A DNA stretch of 8,230 nucleotides from Actinomycetes bacterium (GTDB taxonomy: Bacteria > Actinomycetota > CADDZG01 > JAHWKV01). The notes beneath the pieces were generated by a model. The model searched no databases. It saw only the letters and a program-made list of their open reading frames with translations, and had not been told where the DNA came from. Location: contig JAJCYF010000243.1 of NCBI GenBank assembly GCA_029263035.1, positions 1 through 8,230 of the forward strand, given 5' to 3'. The translations under genes and the position numbers were made by a program. Below are positions 1 to 5,325 of this stretch, piece by piece; the first letter of the stretch is position 1, and every line of letters starts with the position of its first letter.

Positions 1-1
1 C

Positions 2-418
2 GTTAGGTTTGTAAGTGCGGACGAGGGCGTGACCATCAAGCGGTTCCGTCCCCGGGCGCAGGGCAGGGGCTTTCGGATCCGCAAGCGGACCTCGCACATC
101 CAGCTGGAGTTGGAGCGCAGGGTCGGCGAAGTCGTCGAGAAGCCCCGGCGGGCGACCAAGGGCGCAACCAAGCCTGCTACTCCAAAAGGCGGCGGCAAGT
201 CCGACGCCACCGACAAGGGCAGCGCCCAGTCAAAGGGCGGCTCCAAGCCGAAGCCGGATCCCAAGGCAAAGGTCAAGTCTGCCGAGGAGAAGCCGGGGGC
301 TGCAAAAGCTAAGGCGACTCCTTCTGAAAAGAAGGCAAGCGGCTCGGCTGCGAAGGCGAGCACCGCAAAAGCGGAGCCTGCAAAGAGCTCCACCAAGACC
401 AAAAAAGAAGGTAACTGA
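2..418 (+). CDS. rplV: 50S ribosomal protein L22, C-terminal part (5' truncated by the window)
   Basis: L22 binds 23S rRNA; its long hairpin lines the peptide exit tunnel. The reading frame is open from position 2, and a GTG at 29 is an internal valine, because the residues before it (VRFVSADEG) continue the conserved L22 hairpin. The family signature follows: KRFRPRAQGRG and then IRKRTSHI, which normally ends the core. About 100 further residues form a tail rich in Lys, Ala, Ser and Pro, with no predicted fold and many AKA/KPK-type steps. Such tails are known on actinobacterial L22, but their role is not settled. The TGA stop (416-418) shares its A with the rpsC ATG, suggesting translational coupling, and AAGG at 408-411 serves as the rpsC ribosome-binding site. 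The identification is secure; the N-terminus lies outside the window. Confidence 0.97.
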   Translation, partial: VRFVSADEGVTIKRFRPRAQGRGFRIRKRTSHIQLELERRVGEVVEKPRRATKGATKPATPKGGGKSDATDKGSAQSKGGSKPKPDPKAKVKSAEEKPGAAKAKATPSEKKASGSAAKASTAKAEPAKSSTKTKKEGN

Positions 419-1497
419 TGGGTCAGAAGGTACATCCGTACGGGCTTAGGCTCGGAATCACCACCGACTGGAAGTCGCGCTGGTTTGCCGACGGTGCCCA
501 GTACCGGGACTACGTAGAGCAGGATGCCAAAATCCGGCACTACCTCAAGAATTTGCTTCCGCACGCAGCCATCGGCCGCCTGGAGATCGAGCGCACCCGT
601 GAGCGGGTTCGGGTGACGGTTCACACCGCACGCCCGGGCATCGTCATCGGCCGGCGCGGCGCCCAGGCCGACGAGATCCGCGGCTACCTGGAAAAGATCG
701 AGTCCAAAGCAGCCCGGGCCCAGACCGGCAAGGACGTCAACGTTCAGGTCAACCTGGACATCGTCGAGGTCAAGACCCCCGACGCCGACGCCCAGCTTCT
801 GAGCCAGGCCATCGCCGAGCAGCTCAGCTCCCGGGTGTCGTTCCGCCGTGCCATGCGCAAGGCGGTCAACACTGCGATGAAGGCCGGCGCCCTGGGCGTC
901 AAGGTTCAGACCTCCGGCCGCCTCGGCGGCACCGAGATGAGCCGGCGTGAGGGTTACCACGAGGGCAAGGTGCCCCTGCACACGCTGCGGGCGGACATCG
1001 ACTACGGCTTTAGTGAAGCGGCAACCGCCGCAGGGCAGATCGGCGTCAAGGTCTGGATCTACAAAGGTGAGGTCATTGTGCAGCGCGGCGGTATCCGGGT
1101 TCCTGCTCCCGCGGCGGCAGCTGCGGCGGCACCTCCCTCCGGCGGGCGCGGCGGCGGCCGCGGTCCCCGCGGCGGAGGCGGCAACCGTGGTGGAGGCGGC
1201 GGCGGTGGCGGAAGCCAGCGTCAGCCCAACCTGGCACGGTCACCCCAGCCCAGCGGCATGCTGACCCAGACCCATTCGTTCGCTCCGGACGCTCCGGTCC
1301 CCGGCGCCCCGGCGGCTCCGCCCGCAGAGGCTCAGGCTGCTCCTGCAGAAGCTCCGGCTCCCGCAGCGGCGGCTCCGGCTCCCGCAGAAGCTCAGACTCC
1401 GCCCGCAGAGACCCCGGCTCCGACCACTTCACCGGAATCGGTAACCGAAGCTCCTCCGGCAGAAAAGCCTGAAACTCCGTCTGGAGGTGCCTCCTAA
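418..1497 (+). CDS. rpsC: 30S ribosomal protein S3 with long Gly-rich and Pro/Ala/Glu-rich C-terminal extension
   Basis: S3 sits on the 30S head and, with S4 and S5, forms the mRNA entry channel with helicase activity. The N-terminus (MGQKVHPYGLRLG) is canonical. The KH domain has its GxxG loop in GIVIGRRG (residues 74-81). The C-terminal domain includes SGRLGGTEMSR (166-176) and ends near residue 225, about where ordinary S3 ends. The remaining ~135 residues are extra: an alanine run (231-238), a Gly/Arg block (242-265), a Gln/Ser/Pro linker, and a Pro-Ala-Glu segment (300-355). At 359 residues the protein is much longer than the usual 210-280. The extension uses the same GC-rich codons as its neighbours and no frame break is seen, so it looks native. 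The ATG overlaps the rplV stop by one base, and the TAA overlaps the rplP ATG by one base. Confidence 0.98.
   Translation: MGQKVHPYGLRLGITTDWKSRWFADGAQYRDYVEQDAKIRHYLKNLLPHAAIGRLEIERTRERVRVTVHTARPGIVIGRRGAQADEIRGYLEKIESKAARAQTGKDVNVQVNLDIVEVKTPDADAQLLSQAIAEQLSSRVSFRRAMRKAVNTAMKAGALGVKVQTSGRLGGTEMSRREGYHEGKVPLHTLRADIDYGFSEAATAAGQIGVKVWIYKGEVIVQRGGIRVPAPAAAAAAAPPSGGRGGGRGPRGGGGNRGGGGGGGGSQRQPNLARSPQPSGMLTQTHSFAPDAPVPGAPAAPPAEAQAAPAEAPAPAAAAPAPAEAQTPPAETPAPTTSPESVTEAPPAEKPETPSGGAS
1141..1212 (+). repeat. Gly/Arg low-complexity block in S3 tail
   Basis: Codons 242-265 of rpsC are almost only glycine with interspersed arginine (GGRGGGRGPRGGGG pattern). At DNA level this is a GGCGGN-rich, G-heavy tract. 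It resembles RGG-type RNA-binding disordered regions. The glycine codons vary in the third base, so it is not a simple recent expansion of one triplet. Confidence 0.8.
1315..1422 (+). repeat. Degenerate Pro-Ala-Glu repeats in S3 tail
   Basis: Codons 300-335 of rpsC consist of imperfect repeats of PAEAQ, PAEAP and PAPAA. Near-identical stretches such as GCAGAAGCTC recur (twice), with CCCGCAGA three times. The translated segment is acidic to neutral and proline-rich, in contrast to the basic Gly/Arg block before it. This is probably an extended, unstructured spacer. Confidence 0.75.
1483..1494 (+). promoter_or_regulatory. rplP Shine-Dalgarno inside a 12-nt inverted repeat
   Basis: GGAGG (1483-1487) lies 9 nt before the rplP ATG and is followed at once by CCTCC (1490-1494), giving GGAGG-TG-CCTCC. 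In RNA, GGAG and CUCC could form a 4-bp stem with a GUGC loop that hides the Shine-Dalgarno until the ribosome finishing rpsC opens it. This would enforce coupling to S3 translation. The arrangement is directly visible; the function is inferred. Confidence 0.45.
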
Positions 1498-1922
1498 TGC
1501 TTTCTCCCCGCAGGGTTAAGCACCGCAAGGTGCACCGCGGCCGGCGCCGTGGGTTTTCGAAGGGCGGCACCACGCTGAACTTCGGTGACTACGGTTTGCA
1601 GGCGCTGGAGGCGGCATGGATCACCAACCGTCAGATCGAGTCGGCTCGTGTGGCCATCACCAGGCACGTCAAGCGTGGCGGCCGGGTGTGGATCAACATC
1701 TTCCCGGACAAGCCCTACACCAAGAAGCCCGCCGAGACCCGGATGGGTTCCGGTAAGGGCAACCCCGAGGGATGGGTCGCGGTGGTCAAGCCCGGCCGGG
1801 TCATGTTCGAGTTGACCGGGGTTCCGGAGGACGTGGCGAAGGAAGCCATGCGGCTTGCCGGCCACAAGCTTCCGATCAAGTGCAAGTTTGTTACCCGGGA
1901 GAGCCAGGGGCAGGGAGTATGA
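1497..1922 (+). CDS. rplP: 50S ribosomal protein L16
   Basis: L16 contacts 23S rRNA helices near the A-site tRNA elbow and helps organise the peptidyl-transferase region. The 141-residue product has family-typical length and start (MLSPRRVKHRK). It shows ITNRQIESAR (42-51), the ITRHVKRGGRVWI strand (54-66), and KPAETRMGSGKGNPEGWV (77-94), the conserved loop reaching the A site. HKLPIKCKFV follows near the C-terminus. The ATG overlaps the rpsC TAA by one base and is preceded by GGAGG at good spacing. The TGA overlaps the rpmC ATG by four bases (ATGA). Nothing in the sequence is abnormal. Confidence 0.98.
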   Translation: MLSPRRVKHRKVHRGRRRGFSKGGTTLNFGDYGLQALEAAWITNRQIESARVAITRHVKRGGRVWINIFPDKPYTKKPAETRMGSGKGNPEGWVAVVKPGRVMFELTGVPEDVAKEAMRLAGHKLPIKCKFVTRESQGQGV

Positions 1923-2242
1923 ACGTAGACGCCTTGCGAGAGCTGAGCTCCGACGACCTGACCGAGCGCCTGGACGAGGTGAAGGAGGAGTTCTTCAACC
2001 TTCGCTTCCAAAACGCCACCGGCCAGCTGGAGAACTTCGCGCAGATCAAGCAGATCAAGCGGGAGATCGCCCGGATCAACACCCTGGTGCACGAGCGCGA
2101 GCTGGGGATTGAGATCGAGCCCAAGCCGCAGAAGGTTGCGAAGGCCAAGCCCAAGAAGGAAAAAGAGGCCAAAGAGGCCAAAGAGGGCAAGGCCAAGAGC
2201 AAGAAGGCTGCCAAGAGTGACGACGCAGATGGAGAAGATTGA
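1919..2242 (+). CDS. rpmC: 50S ribosomal protein L29 with lysine-rich C-terminal tail
   Basis: L29 is a small two-helix protein next to the peptide exit of the 50S subunit, beside L23, where nascent-chain factors dock. The start chosen is the ATG at 1919, overlapping the rplP stop as ATGA and giving the typical N-terminus MNVDALRELSSDDL. An in-frame upstream ATG at 1772 would extend into rplP and is not used. The core signature is EEFFNLRFQNATGQLEN (23-39), followed by IKQIKREIARINTLVHEREL, ending near residue 65. A further ~40 residues are rich in Lys, Ala and Glu with KEAKEAKE steps and end acidic (DDADGED). Ordinary L29 is 60-75 residues; this one is 107. The stop TGA overlaps the rpsQ start. 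Confidence 0.95.
   Translation: MNVDALRELSSDDLTERLDEVKEEFFNLRFQNATGQLENFAQIKQIKREIARINTLVHERELGIEIEPKPQKVAKAKPKKEKEAKEAKEGKAKSKKAAKSDDADGED
2162..2185 (+). repeat. Short tandem repeat in L29 tail
   Basis: AAAGAGGCC is repeated in tandem twice (2162-2179) and a third partial AAAGAG follows, encoding KEAKEAKE. The codons are identical between units, unlike the S5 repeats, so this could be a recent slippage product. It would be a site of length variation between close relatives. Confidence 0.6.
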
Positions 2243-2502
2243 TGGCTGAAGAACGGCCGCAACGCAAAACGAGAACCGGTTTTGTCGTGAGCGCGAAGAT
2301 GGACAAGACGGTAGTGGTGAACACCATTCAAACGGTGCGTCACCCGCTGTACTCGAAGATCTACAAGCGCAACGTCAAGCTGTACGCCCACGACGAGGCA
2401 AACGACGCCAACGTTGGCGACAAGGTCCTCATCTCCGAGACCCGGCCGCTTTCCAAGACCAAGCGCTGGAGAATCGTTGAAGTTGTGGAGCGCGCCAAGT
2501 GA
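2242..2502 (+). CDS. rpsQ: 30S ribosomal protein S17
   Basis: S17 is an OB-fold primary binder of 16S rRNA in the 30S body. The ATG at 2242 is preferred over an adjacent TTG at 2239, because GGAG (2231-2234) then lies 7 nt upstream, and the product begins MAEERPQRKTRTG as expected. The 86-residue product contains SAKMDKTVVV (17-26), HPLYSKIYKR (34-43) and the signature GDKVLISETRPLSKTKRW (59-76). Length is typical. The start touches the last base of the rpmC TGA. The TGA at 2500-2502 overlaps the rplN GTG, so the S10 and spc gene sets are joined here without a gap. Confidence 0.97.
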   Translation: MAEERPQRKTRTGFVVSAKMDKTVVVNTIQTVRHPLYSKIYKRNVKLYAHDEANDANVGDKVLISETRPLSKTKRWRIVEVVERAK

Positions 2503-2867
2503 TTCAGGCCGAGAGCAGATGTAAGGTCGCCGACAACACCGGCGCCCGCGAGGTCCTGATCATCAAGGTCCTCGGTGGATCCCGCAGGCGCTATGCGTCG
2601 GTGGGTGACATCGTGGTCGCGACGGTCAAAGACGCCCTGCCTAACCAGCAGGTCAAGCGCGGAGACGTAGTCAAGTGTGTTGTCGTACGGACCGCCAAAG
2701 AGAAGCGGCGCCCGGACGGCAGCTACATCAAGTTCGACCAGAACGCAGTGGTGATCATCAACGAGCAGCGCAACCCCCGCGGGACCCGCGTCTTTGGACC
2801 GGTGGCCCGTGAGCTGAGGGACCGTAAGTTCATGAAGATCATTTCGCTCGCCCCGGAGGTGCTCTAG
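2499..2867 (+). CDS. rplN: 50S ribosomal protein L14
   Basis: L14 lies at the subunit interface of the 50S, forming bridges to the 30S and contacting L19. It is 122 residues, the exact family length. It starts with GTG overlapping the rpsQ stop by four bases (GTGA), and the N-terminus MIQAESRCKVADNTGAREVL matches the family signature ADNTGA (11-16). Other conserved parts are ATVKDALP (41-48), KGDVV-like RGDVVKCVVVRT (54-65), RRPDGSYIKFD (70-80), RGTRVFGPV (94-102) and the terminal FMKIISLAPEVL. The last codons (CCG GAG GTG CTC TAG) also form a strong Shine-Dalgarno, and the ATG immediately after the stop opens a 23-codon ORF. The same terminal sequence recurs 72 nt downstream in front of rplX. 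Confidence 0.98.
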   Translation: MIQAESRCKVADNTGAREVLIIKVLGGSRRRYASVGDIVVATVKDALPNQQVKRGDVVKCVVVRTAKEKRRPDGSYIKFDQNAVVIINEQRNPRGTRVFGPVARELRDRKFMKIISLAPEVL

Positions 2868-2870
2868 ATG
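2853..2870 (+). repeat. Direct repeat, copy 1: L14 stop / Shine-Dalgarno / ATG cassette
   Basis: CCGGAGGTGCTCTAGATG encodes the last four residues of L14 and its stop, supplies GGAGG, and ends with the ATG of the short ORF. It matches positions 2925-2942 at 17 of 18 bases; the one difference changes TAG to TAA. The copies are 72 nt apart, a whole number of codons. Confidence 0.95.
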
Positions 2871-2936
2871 TTGTTCGCAGCTAGCGGCCTGAGCACCGTA
2901 GGGGACGACGTTCTCAAATCATCACCGGAGGTGCTC
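2858..2936 (+). promoter_or_regulatory. Possible Shine-Dalgarno / anti-Shine-Dalgarno switch at rplN-rplX
   Basis: GAGCACC at 2891-2897 is the exact reverse complement of GGTGCTC, which occurs at 2858-2864 (Shine-Dalgarno of the short ORF) and again at 2930-2936 (Shine-Dalgarno of rplX). The middle element could pair with either one but not both. A ribosome translating 2868-2939 would cover the middle element and free the rplX site. The complementarity is seen; a switch is inference. Confidence 0.3.
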
Positions 2937-2939
2937 TAA
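2868..2939 (+). CDS. Candidate 23-residue ORF between rplN and rplX
   Basis: I recognise no family. The ORF runs from an ATG directly after the rplN TAG to a TAA directly before the rplX ATG, so it fills the junction exactly. It has a strong GGAGG (2855-2859) 8 nt upstream. The peptide begins MLFAASGLSTVGDD and ends in VLKSSPEVL, repeating the L14 C-terminal PEVL because the end lies in the direct repeat. It is in the same frame as L14, so amber readthrough would add it to L14. It may be a translated coupling leader, a remnant of a duplication of the rplN 3' end, or simply non-coding spacer. Base use is less GC-biased at third positions than the neighbours, which weighs against an old conserved gene. 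Translation is plausible; function is unknown. Confidence 0.35.
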   Translation: MLFAASGLSTVGDDVLKSSPEVL

Positions 2940-2942
2940 ATG
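2925..2942 (+). repeat. Direct repeat, copy 2: stop / Shine-Dalgarno / rplX ATG cassette
   Basis: CCGGAGGTGCTCTAAATG ends the short ORF (…SPEVL, TAA) and supplies GGAGG (2927-2931), 8 nt before the rplX ATG. It is the partner of 2853-2870. Recombination between the copies would remove 72 nt cleanly and leave rplN abutting rplX. Confidence 0.95.
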
Positions 2943-3263
2943 GCCAGGATTCGCAAGGGAGACCGGGTGCACGTCACGACCGGTAAGGATGCAGGGAAGA
3001 CCGGCAACGTAATTGCGGTCTACCCGGCAGCCAACCGCGTCCTGGTGCAGGGCATCAACAAGGTGAAGCGGCACGAGAAGGTCCGCCCCGCCACCGGCCG
3101 ACAGGGCCAGGAAGGCGGCATCGTGGTCAAGGAGGCACCGGTCAACCTGAGCAACGTGGCGTTGATCTGCCCCAACGACGGGCCGGTCCGCAGCCGCATC
3201 AAGGTAGATCCCGACGGGACCAAGGTACGCGTGTGCGTCAAGTGTGAGACGGAGCTGGGTTAG
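2940..3263 (+). CDS. rplX: 50S ribosomal protein L24 with an incomplete zinc-ribbon cysteine set
   Basis: L24 is an assembly initiator of the 50S subunit and sits by the peptide exit. The 107-residue product begins MARIRKGDRVHVTTGKDAGK with the KOW motif (residues 5-30: GDRV…GKDAGKTGNV). It continues with GINKVKRHEK (38-47) and the family segment GGIVVKEAPVNLSNVAL. In its C-terminal half many L24 proteins carry two CxxC pairs. Here the first pair is broken (C77-P-N-D80) while the second is intact (C99-V-K-C102). Three cysteines remain, so tight zinc binding is doubtful. The ATG directly follows the TAA of the short upstream ORF. The gap to rplE is 2 nt. Confidence 0.97.
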   Translation: MARIRKGDRVHVTTGKDAGKTGNVIAVYPAANRVLVQGINKVKRHEKVRPATGRQGQEGGIVVKEAPVNLSNVALICPNDGPVRSRIKVDPDGTKVRVCVKCETELG

Positions 3264-3265
3264 CA

Positions 3266-3832
3266 ATGGCTGATAACAACGGGTACATCCCCCGCCTGAA
3301 GGTGCAGTACGACGAAGAGGTCCGTCCTGCGCTTGCCGAGAAGCTCGGCGTGAACATCATGGCCGTGCCGCGCCTGGAGAAGATCGTCGTCAACATGGGC
3401 GTCGGCGACGTGCTGCAGGAGCCCAAGGCAATGGACGGAGCGATCGCCGACCTCATGGTCATCACCGGCCAGAAGCCGCTGACCATCAAAGCCCGCAAGG
3501 CCATCTCAAACTTCAAGCTGCGTGAGGGCGTTAACATTGGAGCGAAGGTGACTCTTCGGGGCGCCAAGGCGTGGGAGTTTCTCGACCGCCTGATCACCCT
3601 GGCCATCCCGAGGATCCGGGACTTTCGGGGTCTGCCCACCAAGGGCTTCGACGGCCGGGGTAACTACACCTTCGGAGTAACCGACCAGACGATCTTTCCC
3701 GAGATCGACTTCGACAAGATCATGAAGATCCGGGGCATGGACATCTCCATCGTCACCACCGCCACGGATAACGAGGGAGGCAGGGCCCTACTGGATGCCT
3801 TTGGTTTCCCGTTCAAAAAAGTTCAGGGGTAA
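3266..3832 (+). CDS. rplE: 50S ribosomal protein L5
   Basis: L5 binds 5S rRNA and, with L18 and the 5S RNA, forms the central protuberance. It also contacts P-site tRNA and S13. The product is 188 residues (family 178-190). Landmarks in order are PRLKVQYDEEVRPAL (9-23), the PRLEKIVVNMGVGD signature (35-48), TGQKPLTIKARKAISNFKLREG (67-88), and GAKVTLRGAKAWEFLDRL (92-109), IPRIRDFRGL (114-123). GNYTFGVTDQTIFPEI (132-147) and the terminal LLDAFGFPF follow. The ATG at 3266 follows the rplX stop by 2 nt, with GGAG at 3251-3254 upstream. The sequence is intact and ordinary. No S8-type regulatory hairpin was recognised at its start. Confidence 0.98.
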   Translation: MADNNGYIPRLKVQYDEEVRPALAEKLGVNIMAVPRLEKIVVNMGVGDVLQEPKAMDGAIADLMVITGQKPLTIKARKAISNFKLREGVNIGAKVTLRGAKAWEFLDRLITLAIPRIRDFRGLPTKGFDGRGNYTFGVTDQTIFPEIDFDKIMKIRGMDISIVTTATDNEGGRALLDAFGFPFKKVQG

Positions 3833-3839
3833 ATAGGTA

Positions 3840-4025
3840 ATGGCTAAAAAATCACTTGTGGTCAAGGCCTCCCGGCCGGCTAAGTTCAAGGTGCGGAACT
3901 ACTACCGCTGCCGTAGATGCGGCCGGCCCCGTGCGTACATCCGCAAGTTCGGGATGTGCCGGATCTGTGTGCGCGACCTGGCCCACAAGGGCGAGCTTCC
4001 CGGCATCACGAAATCGAGTTGGTGA
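3840..4025 (+). CDS. rpsN: 30S ribosomal protein S14, zinc-binding short type
   Basis: S14 binds the 3' major domain of 16S rRNA in the 30S head next to S3 and S10. This is the 61-residue type Z form found in Gram-positives and many other bacteria, not the ~100-residue proteobacterial form. The four zinc ligands are C24-RR-C27 and C40-RI-C43. They are embedded in the conserved context RNYYRCRRCGRPRAYIRKFG (19-38), and the C-terminus ends in LPGITKSSW. All four cysteines are present, so it should bind zinc, in contrast to L24 upstream. It starts 7 nt after rplE with AGGGG about 10 nt before the ATG. It ends 7 nt before rpsH. Confidence 0.98.
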   Translation: MAKKSLVVKASRPAKFKVRNYYRCRRCGRPRAYIRKFGMCRICVRDLAHKGELPGITKSSW

Positions 4026-4032
4026 TCTAGAT

Positions 4033-4431
4033 ATGACAATGACCGATCCAATTGCAGACATGCTGGCGAGGATTCGCAACGCCAACACGGCGTCCCACGA
4101 CACCGTGGACATCCCCGCCTCCAAGCAGAAGCTCGCCATCATCGCAATCTTGAAGGACGAGGGCTACATCGAGGACTTCGAGACCGTCGAGGATCCTCCC
4201 GGCAACATCATCCGGGTTACCCTCAAGTACCAGCACGACCGGTCCAAGACCATCCACGGCATCAAGCGGATCTCCAAGCCGGGCCTTCGGGTCTACGCCA
4301 AGGCCGGCAAGCTCCCCAAGGTGCTCGGCGGCCTGGGGGTCGCAATCGTCTCCACCTCGGCCGGTCTCATGACCGGGCGCAAGGCGGCGCAACGCAAGCT
4401 GGGCGGCGAAGTCGTCGCTCACATCTGGTAG
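4033..4431 (+). CDS. rpsH: 30S ribosomal protein S8
   Basis: S8 binds the central domain of 16S rRNA and is essential for 30S assembly; in enterobacteria it also represses the spc operon. The ATG at 4033 gives MTMTDPIADMLARIRN. A second ATG at 4039 would give MTDPIADM and cannot be excluded. The first is favoured because GGTGATC (4021-4027), complementary to the 16S 3' end, sits about 5 nt upstream. The 132-residue product shows PASKQKLAIIAILKDEGYI (28-46), RISKPGLRVY (79-88) and the signature STSAGLMTGRKA (107-118), ending GGEVVAHIW. Its length is typical and no abnormality is seen. An upstream in-frame ATG at 3856 lies inside rpsN and is not used. Confidence 0.97.
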   Translation: MTMTDPIADMLARIRNANTASHDTVDIPASKQKLAIIAILKDEGYIEDFETVEDPPGNIIRVTLKYQHDRSKTIHGIKRISKPGLRVYAKAGKLPKVLGGLGVAIVSTSAGLMTGRKAAQRKLGGEVVAHIW

Positions 4432-4444
4432 AGAGAAGAGTTAG

Positions 4445-4981
4445 ATGAGCAGAATCGGAAAAGAGCCGATCACGGTTCCCGCCGGGGTGGATGTCACCCT
4501 GGAGCCCCAGTTTGTCCGGGTGAAGGGCCCCAAGGGCACGCTCGAGCGCGCCCTACCCAAGGACATCGTGGTTTCCCGGGACGGCGACACCATCACGGTT
4601 ACCCGTCCGACGGAGTCCGGCGAGCACCGCTCGCTGCACGGGCTGACCCGGACGCTGATTGCGAACCTGGTCCAGGGCGTGACCGAGGAGTTCACCAAGA
4701 ATCTGGAGATCCACGGCGTCGGCTACCGGTGCGCGCTCAAGGGCGACACGCTGGAGCTGCAGCTGGGGTACTCGCACCCGGTGGTTGTAGCAACTCCCCC
4801 CGGCATCACCTTTGAGGTCCCCACCCCCACCCGTATCACGGTCCGGGGAGCGGACAAGGAGCTGGTCGGACAGATCGCAGCAAACATCCGAGCCAAGCGC
4901 AAGCCGGACCCCTACAAGCAGAAGGGTGTCCGCTACGCCGGTGAGGTCATTCGGAAGAAGGCAGGGAAGACGTCCAAGTGA
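4445..4981 (+). CDS. rplF: 50S ribosomal protein L6
   Basis: L6 lies near the factor-binding site and sarcin-ricin loop of the 50S subunit. It comprises two similar alpha-beta domains. The 178-residue product begins MSRIGKEPITVPAGVDV. Domain 1 includes VKGPKGTLER (26-35). Domain 2 starts around VTEEFTKNLEIHGVGYRC (79-96), with LQLGYSHPV (105-113). The C-terminal signature PDPYKQKGVRYAGE (154-167) is complete. It starts 13 nt after the rpsH stop, preceded by a purine-rich GAGAGAAGAG. The TGA at 4979-4981 overlaps the rplR GTG by three bases. Nothing is unusual. Confidence 0.98.
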   Translation: MSRIGKEPITVPAGVDVTLEPQFVRVKGPKGTLERALPKDIVVSRDGDTITVTRPTESGEHRSLHGLTRTLIANLVQGVTEEFTKNLEIHGVGYRCALKGDTLELQLGYSHPVVVATPPGITFEVPTPTRITVRGADKELVGQIAANIRAKRKPDPYKQKGVRYAGEVIRKKAGKTSK

Positions 4982-5325
4982 AAACTTCTAGCGCACAACG
5001 TCGTAAGAGGCACACCAGGATCCGGAAGAAGATTTCGGGTACCGCCGAGCGTCCTCGTCTGGCCGTCTTCCGGAGCAACAAACACATTTCCGTGCAGCTG
5101 ATCGACGACCTGAACGGCAAGACGCTGGCTTCGGCGTCGACCAAGGACGCCACCATCGGCGCCGCCAACACGGTGGAGGGTGCGGCCAAGATCGGCGCAA
5201 CCGTCGCCGAGCGGGCGGTCGCAGCCGGGGTAAGCTCCGTGGTCTTCGACCGCGGCGGTTTCAAGTTCCATGGGAAGGTCAAGGCGCTGGCGGACGGTGC
5301 CAGAGAGAAAGGACTGCAATTCTGA
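4978..5325 (+). CDS. rplR: 50S ribosomal protein L18
   Basis: L18 binds 5S rRNA together with L5 and anchors it in the central protuberance. The 115-residue product starts at GTG 4978, overlapping the rplF stop as GTGA. It has the basic N-terminus AQRRKRHTRIRKKISGT (6-22), ERPRLAVFRSNKHISVQLID (24-43), the LASAST step (50-55) and the terminal signature FDRGGFKFHGKVKALADGAR (90-109). Length and motif order are standard. The TGA (5323-5325) shares its A with the rpsE ATG, and an AAAGGA at 5308-5313 inside its 3' end is the likely rpsE ribosome-binding site. Confidence 0.98.
   Translation: MKTSSAQRRKRHTRIRKKISGTAERPRLAVFRSNKHISVQLIDDLNGKTLASASTKDATIGAANTVEGAAKIGATVAERAVAAGVSSVVFDRGGFKFHGKVKALADGAREKGLQF

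Noticed and set aside
1073..1573. Long minus-strand ORF (166 codons) opposite the S3 tail
   Set aside because: It is the shadow of the GC-rich low-complexity S3 extension, where stop codons are rare in all frames. Its product is Arg/Pro/Glu-rich with no recognisable domain, and rpsC explains the region.
1772..1918. Upstream ATG that would extend L29 by 49 residues
   Set aside because: It lies inside rplP and yields non-L29 sequence. The ATG at 1919 gives the family N-terminus and overlaps the rplP stop in the usual ATGA manner.
3230..3290. S8-binding repressor hairpin at the rplX-rplE junction, as in Escherichia coli spc operon
   Set aside because: The gap is only 2 nt, and I could not see the 16S helix-21-like structure.
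3856..4032. Upstream ATG extending S8 by 59 residues
   Set aside because: It overlaps almost all of rpsN in another frame and gives unrelated Arg/Ser-rich sequence; S8 begins at MTMTDPIADML.
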